This document shows, in pieces, positions 59,841 through 64,000 of a DNA stretch of 64,000 nt. Made by a program: the position numbers and the translations under genes. The notes below the pieces were generated by a model. It was not told the origin of the DNA. It worked only from the letters and a program-made list of their open reading frames with translations, and did no database searches. This DNA comes from Rhizobium aethiopicum (lineage in GTDB: Bacteria; Pseudomonadota; Alphaproteobacteria; Rhizobiales; Rhizobiaceae): NCBI RefSeq assembly GCF_014197535.1, contig NZ_JACIFV010000026.1, positions 1-64,000 of the forward strand, given 5' to 3'. Each line of letters begins with the position of its first letter. Within the stretch, counting starts at the first letter, position 1.

Positions 59841-61697
59841 ATGAGCCATCGCCTGCTGACCGTGATCGCGCTGCTGCTCGCCGGTCTCTGGGGCGCGGCG
59901 CTCGGCTATCTCAATCTCAATGGCGGGATCGGCCTTCTCGACCGGATGGAGGCCTCGCTCGCCGACATTCGCAGCATCGTCGTCGGAGCGAAGGCGCCGC
60001 CTCCCGTCGTCTCGATCGTCGCGATCGACGACCGTACGGCGGCGGCCCACGGCTATCCCCTTGACCGGGCGACACTGGCGCGCCTCATCAATGCGATCAA
60101 CGCTTTGAAGCCGAAGGCTCTGGCTCTCGACATCCTGCTCGTCGATCCGGGACCGGAGGAGGGCGATGCGGCGGTGACCGCTGCCCTTGGAGAGGGACCG
60201 AGCGTGATTGCGGCGGCGGCCACCTTTGCGCAGAGCCGGCAGCGGGTTACCGACTTGGCGGACGATCCGCTTGCCGCCATCCCTGAGGCAGATCAGCTTC
60301 TCTTGCCGCTTCCCCGCTTTGCCGGCGCGGCTGCTGTCGGGGTCGTCAATGTCGCTACCGACCAGACCGGCACGCCGCGTTTCATTCCACTGATCTCGCG
60401 CGCCGCAGACCGGCTGGATCCGGCTTTTCCGCTGCGAGCCGCCTCGGTGGCGCTCGGTGTCGACCCGACTATCGAACGCGATGCGATCATGCTCGGAGCA
60501 TTGCGCATTCCCACGGATATTGGCCAGCGCCTGCCGGTGACCTTCTATGGCCGGCGCGGCAGCATCGCCACGTCAAGCGCCGCCGATGCGCTTGACGGCA
60601 AGCTGGCGGCGGACGCGGTCACTGGCCGCATCGTGGTCATCGGTTCGACCGTCACCGGCGGCGGCGACGTCTTCCCGACGCCGTTCGATCCCGTCATGCC
60701 GGGCGTCGAGGTGATGTCGACCGCGATTACCCATCTCGTCACCGGCGACGGCATGGTGCGCGACCACAGGATCAGGCTGATCGATGCCGCCATGGCCGTC
60801 GGGCTGGCGATCGTGCTGGTTTCGCTGACCGCCTGGCGGCGCAGTGCTGCCGGCTATGCCATCATCGTGCTGGCGCTGGTCGTCTGGGCAATGCTCAATC
60901 TGGCAGCCTTTGCGCATGGCTATTGGCTGAGTGCCGCCCTGCCGATCGCCGCAGCATTGCCGCCGGTGCTGATCTTCGGCGCAGCCGAGCTCTGGCTCGA
61001 CCGCGGCCGCGCCCGCCATTTCGCCGAACAGAGCGCGCTTCTGCAGCGTATCGAGGCGCCCGGCCTTGGAGAATGGCTGGCGCGCCATCCGAATTTCCTT
61101 GCCGCCCCGGTGCGCCAGAACGCCGCCGTCGTCTTCATCGATCTCTCGGGCTTCACCGGCCTCAGCGAAACCCTCGGCCCGGTCAAGGTGAGCGAAATGC
61201 TGAGCGGCTTCTTCGAAATCGTCGATGAGGAGGCGCGCGCCCACCGCGGCGCTATCACCAGCTTCATGGGCGACGGGGCGATGATCCTGTTCGGGCTGCC
61301 GGAGCCGGCCGACGACGATGCCGCCCGCGCCGTCGCCTGCGCGGTCAGCCTGTGCGAGCGGACGCGGCAATGGCTGGACGTTCATGCCGGGTTTGCCGAA
61401 AAGAAGATCAGCTTCAAGGTCGGCGCCCATTGCGGGCCGATCGTCGCCTCGCGGCTTGGCACCGGTGACCGGCAACAGATCACGGCAGCCGGCGATACGG
61501 TGAATGTCGGCAGCCGGTTGATGGAGATCGCTGCCCGCCACGGCGTCGAGCTGGCGCTCAGCGCCGAAATCGTCGGCGCCGCGGGGCCGGACAGCGTGCT
61601 CCTCGCGGCCGGCAGCATAGAGGGTCCGCTGGAAACAGCGCTGCGCGGCCGCGCCAGCCATATCGACGCCTGGCTGTGGCGCAGCCGCACGCTTTGA
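59841..61697 (+). CDS. CHASE2-domain adenylate/guanylate cyclase
   Basis: A 618-residue class III nucleotide cyclase. After an N-terminal helix, a CHASE2 domain (about 30-300) faces the periplasm, with VVSIVAIDDRTAAAHGYPLDRA and ALALDILLVDPGP. Three membrane helices follow (about 310-400), then the cyclase domain (about 430-610): metal aspartates in VVFIDLSGFTGLSE and SFMGDGAMILFG, and the transition-state Asn and Arg in DTVNVGSRL. Probably cAMP-forming. The start ATG at 59841 follows FecR by 5 nt, so the two are an operon. Confidence 0.93.
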   Translation: MSHRLLTVIALLLAGLWGAALGYLNLNGGIGLLDRMEASLADIRSIVVGAKAPPPVVSIVAIDDRTAAAHGYPLDRATLARLINAINALKPKALALDILLVDPGPEEGDAAVTAALGEGPSVIAAAATFAQSRQRVTDLADDPLAAIPEADQLLLPLPRFAGAAAVGVVNVATDQTGTPRFIPLISRAADRLDPAFPLRAASVALGVDPTIERDAIMLGALRIPTDIGQRLPVTFYGRRGSIATSSAADALDGKLAADAVTGRIVVIGSTVTGGGDVFPTPFDPVMPGVEVMSTAITHLVTGDGMVRDHRIRLIDAAMAVGLAIVLVSLTAWRRSAAGYAIIVLALVVWAMLNLAAFAHGYWLSAALPIAAALPPVLIFGAAELWLDRGRARHFAEQSALLQRIEAPGLGEWLARHPNFLAAPVRQNAAVVFIDLSGFTGLSETLGPVKVSEMLSGFFEIVDEEARAHRGAITSFMGDGAMILFGLPEPADDDAARAVACAVSLCERTRQWLDVHAGFAEKKISFKVGAHCGPIVASRLGTGDRQQITAAGDTVNVGSRLMEIAARHGVELALSAEIVGAAGPDSVLLAAGSIEGPLETALRGRASHIDAWLWRSRTL

Positions 61698-61795
61698 CAA
61701 TCGCTGCGGGAGCCGCTAGGAACGGCGCAAATACCCCGCCGGCTGGCTCCGGCCATGGCGCATTTCGCGCCTGAAAGCTCCGAAAGATCGAACTC

Positions 61796-63751
61796 ATGAC
61801 AGAATTCAACGGCGTCGTTCCGGCGATCGCCAAGGCGTTGCAGAAGCGCGGTTACGCCGAACTCACCCCGGTGCAGAAGGCGATGCTCGATCCTGATCTC
61901 GCCGCGTCCGATGCACTGGTTTCGGCTCAGACCGGGTCCGGCAAGACCGTCGCCTTCGGGCTGGCGCTGGCGCCGACGCTGCTCGACGGCAGCGAGCGTT
62001 TCGCCGCTGCCGGCGCGCCGCTCGCTCTCGTCATCGCCCCGACGCGCGAACTTGCCCTGCAGGTGAAGCGCGAACTCGATTGGCTCTATGAGATGACCGG
62101 TGCGGTGATTGCCAGCTGTGTCGGCGGCATGGACATCCGCAGCGAGCGCCGGTCGCTCGAGCGCGGCGCCCATATCGTCGTCGGCACGCCCGGCCGCCTC
62201 TGCGACCATATTCGCCGCCACGCGCTCGACATGTCGGAACTGAAAGCCGCCGTGCTGGATGAGGCCGACGAAATGCTCGACCTCGGCTTCCGTGAGGACC
62301 TGGAATTCATCCTCGACTCGGCACCGGACGAGCGCCGGACGCTGATGTTTTCGGCAACGGTGCCGGCGGCAATCGCCAAGCTCGCCAAGAGCTATCAGCG
62401 CGATGCCGTGCGCATCAGCACCGCGGCCGAGGAGAAGCAGCATGTCGATATCGAATATCGCGCCCTTGTCGTTGCCCCGAGCGACCGCGAGAACGCCATA
62501 ATCAACGTGCTGCGTTATTACGAGGCAACCAACGCCATCGTCTTCTGTTCGACGCGCGCCGCCGTCAATCATCTGACCGCGCGCTTCAATAACCGCAATT
62601 TCTCCGTCGTGGCGCTGTCCGGCGAGCTGACGCAGAACGAGCGCAGCCATGCGCTGCAGGCGATGCGCGATGGCCGCGCCCGCGTCTGCATTGCAACCGA
62701 CGTCGCCGCCCGCGGCATCGATCTGCCGGGCCTCGATCTCGTCATCCATGCCGACCTGCCGACCAATCCGGAAACGCTGCTGCATCGCAGTGGCCGTACC
62801 GGCCGGGCCGGACGCAAGGGCATCAGTGCCATGATCGTGCCGCAGAGTGCGCGGCGCAAGGCCGAGCGTTTGCTGGAGAATGCCGGCATTTCGGCAGCCT
62901 GGGCGCGGCCGCCGTCGGCCGAGGAGGTGAACGAGCGCGACGACGAGCGGCTGCTCGCCGACCCGATCTTCCGCGACGAGCCACAGGAGGAAGAACAGAA
63001 GCTGGTGCAGCACCTTCTCGCGAGCCACGGCGCCGACAAGCTCGCGGCCGCTTTCCTGCGTCTCTACCGCACCAACCATTCGGCGCCGGAAGATCTCATT
63101 GAGGTTACCGTTCAGGACGATCGCAGCCGTAAGCGCCGCGACAATGCCGCCCCCTTCGAGCCGGCGCAAAAGGGACCGCGCGAAGATTTCGGCCCGAGCG
63201 TGTGGTTCTCCGTCTCGGTCGGGCGCAAGCAGAATGCCGAACCGCGCTGGCTGATCCCGATGCTCTGCCGCAACGGCAACGTGACGAAGCGCGAGATCGG
63301 CGCGATCAAGATGCAGCCCGAGGAAACCTATGTGGAGATCGCGGCAGCGAGCGCCGAGAGCTTCCTGAACGCAATCGGACCGAACAAGGCGCTCGAACGC
63401 GGAATCCGCGTGACGAGGCTTGCCGGCACGCCGGATTTCAGCCGCGCGCCGTCGCCGAAACCCTATGCCGGCAAGGCATCCCGTGACGAACGGCCGGGCG
63501 AGGCGTTCCGCGACGAACGGCCGAAAAAGAAGTTCGGCAAGGGTTCGAGCGGCGGCTATGCCGCAGCCGACAATGGCGGCGGCGAACGGCGGGACGCCAA
63601 GCCCTGGAGCAATAAGGCAGGCAAGCCTGGCTACGATGGCGCGAAATCCGACAAACCCAGATTTGACAAGCCGAAATTTGAAGGCGGCAAGCATGAGGGC
63701 AAAGGCGGCGCTGGGCCAAAAGGCAAATTCTCGAAGAAGAAGCCCGGCTGA
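61796..63751 (+). CDS. DEAD-box RNA helicase with DbpA-like C-terminal domain
   Basis: An ATP-dependent RNA helicase of 651 residues. Motif I is AQTGSGKT (near 45), motif II DEAD (near 160), motif III SAT (near 182), and motif VI HRSGRTGRAGR (near 328). Beyond residue 450 a DbpA/RNA-binding domain is seen (NAEPRWLIPMLCRNGNVTKREIGAIKM), followed by a Gly/Lys/Asp-rich tail (KKKFGKGSSGG and KPKFEGGKHEGKG). It probably acts in ribosome assembly or RNA decay. It stands 99 nt after the cyclase gene. Confidence 0.94.
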   Translation: MTEFNGVVPAIAKALQKRGYAELTPVQKAMLDPDLAASDALVSAQTGSGKTVAFGLALAPTLLDGSERFAAAGAPLALVIAPTRELALQVKRELDWLYEMTGAVIASCVGGMDIRSERRSLERGAHIVVGTPGRLCDHIRRHALDMSELKAAVLDEADEMLDLGFREDLEFILDSAPDERRTLMFSATVPAAIAKLAKSYQRDAVRISTAAEEKQHVDIEYRALVVAPSDRENAIINVLRYYEATNAIVFCSTRAAVNHLTARFNNRNFSVVALSGELTQNERSHALQAMRDGRARVCIATDVAARGIDLPGLDLVIHADLPTNPETLLHRSGRTGRAGRKGISAMIVPQSARRKAERLLENAGISAAWARPPSAEEVNERDDERLLADPIFRDEPQEEEQKLVQHLLASHGADKLAAAFLRLYRTNHSAPEDLIEVTVQDDRSRKRRDNAAPFEPAQKGPREDFGPSVWFSVSVGRKQNAEPRWLIPMLCRNGNVTKREIGAIKMQPEETYVEIAAASAESFLNAIGPNKALERGIRVTRLAGTPDFSRAPSPKPYAGKASRDERPGEAFRDERPKKKFGKGSSGGYAAADNGGGERRDAKPWSNKAGKPGYDGAKSDKPRFDKPKFEGGKHEGKGGAGPKGKFSKKKPG

Positions 63752-63795
63752 TTTCGATCGCCGCGTGACCTCTTGACCGGCAGGATCAGACGACG

Positions 63796-64000
63796 ATGAA
63801 ACGCTCCGGCATGCCGCGTCCCGATCCGGCCGCCTTCATCAGGGCCAATCTGCCGATCTCACGGGTCCCCTCGATCCCCGAGATCCTGCTCCACACCGCC
63901 GGGCCTGCGAGCGGGCTCTGGCGGCTTGCCGGCCGTCGACAAGCCGACGCGCCGCCTTACTGGGCCTATCCATGGGCCGGCGGCGCCGTGCTTGCCCGCC
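63796..64000 (+). CDS. ETF-beta-type lysine methyltransferase (METTL20-like), partial
   Basis: The 5' end of a gene cut by the window edge; 68 codons are visible, starting MKRSGMPRPDPAAFIRANLPI and containing PEILLHTAGPASGLWRL and PPYWAYPWAGGAVLAR, the N-terminal pattern of class I methyltransferases that modify lysine in the beta subunit of electron transfer flavoprotein. The cofactor motif lies outside the window. Start ATG follows the helicase by 44 nt, same direction. Confidence 0.75.
   Translation, partial: MKRSGMPRPDPAAFIRANLPISRVPSIPEILLHTAGPASGLWRLAGRRQADAPPYWAYPWAGGAVLAR

Noticed and set aside
61382..63694. 770-codon minus-strand frame opposite the cyclase and helicase genes
   Set aside because: Antisense of two well-conserved genes; composition is typical of shadow frames.

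Overview
This window looks like core chromosome of a fast-growing Rhizobiales bacterium, most likely Rhizobium of the leguminosarum/etli group. The evidence is the high GC content, rhizobium-like housekeeping proteins, alphaproteobacterial markers (an ATP12-type F1 assembly chaperone, DUF1489, DUF2336, DUF1697, an ETF-beta-type methyltransferase) and a palindromic intergenic element of rhizobial type. I see no prophage, insertion sequence, CRISPR array or obvious genomic island. Species assignment is inference.

Layout. 0-5 kb: the glycine cleavage operon gcvT-gcvH-gcvP on the minus strand, behind a promoter and a tandem glycine riboswitch. 5-12 kb: a periplasmic copper pair (small cysteine-containing secreted protein plus a YcnI-PCuAC fusion), crcB, a run encoding an RluC-type pseudouridine synthase, a HAD phosphatase, an ATP12 chaperone and a lipoprotein, then pccB. 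12-18 kb: doxX, a guanidinium exporter (sugE/gdx) with what I read as a guanidine-II riboswitch, a YaiI-family protein, a GNAT protein overlapping glutathione-dependent formaldehyde dehydrogenase, and pccA. 18-24 kb: a frameshifted DMT-family permease, lipB, tRNA-Leu(GAG), a small repeat-containing secreted protein, a BON-domain protein, a peptide-deformylase-like protein that has lost most catalytic residues, mgtE and a MerR regulator. 24-33 kb: membrane proteins, sdaA, DUF1489, a penicillin-binding DD-carboxypeptidase with a SPOR domain, a transglutaminase-like cysteine peptidase and proline iminopeptidase. 33-37.5 kb: signalling proteins (double PilZ, PAS, CBS), a rhomboid protease and a patatin. 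37.5-45.4 kb: hisI, folE, a NifU/IscU-like protein, yidD, thrS and a nitroreductase/flavin reductase pair. 45.4-64 kb: DUF2336, AI-2E-family permease, phytase-like protein, parE, tpiA, secG, pyrG, a divergent pair of citrate synthase paralogues (one fused to a helix-turn-helix), a FecR/CHASE2-cyclase pair, a DEAD-box helicase and a truncated methyltransferase gene at the right edge.

How genes work together. The gcv operon degrades glycine and is sensed through RNA; LipB supplies the octanoyl group for GcvH lipoylation. PccA and PccB form biotin-dependent propionyl-CoA carboxylase, though their genes lie about 3 kb apart. The copper pair probably handles periplasmic Cu for oxidase assembly. 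Few genes look accessory. The more unusual items are regulatory or structural: two riboswitches, a DNA-binding citrate synthase fusion, a degenerate deformylase, an orphan intrinsic terminator that implies a small RNA, and several palindromes in divergent promoter regions.

All calls come from reading the sequence. No database search was run.
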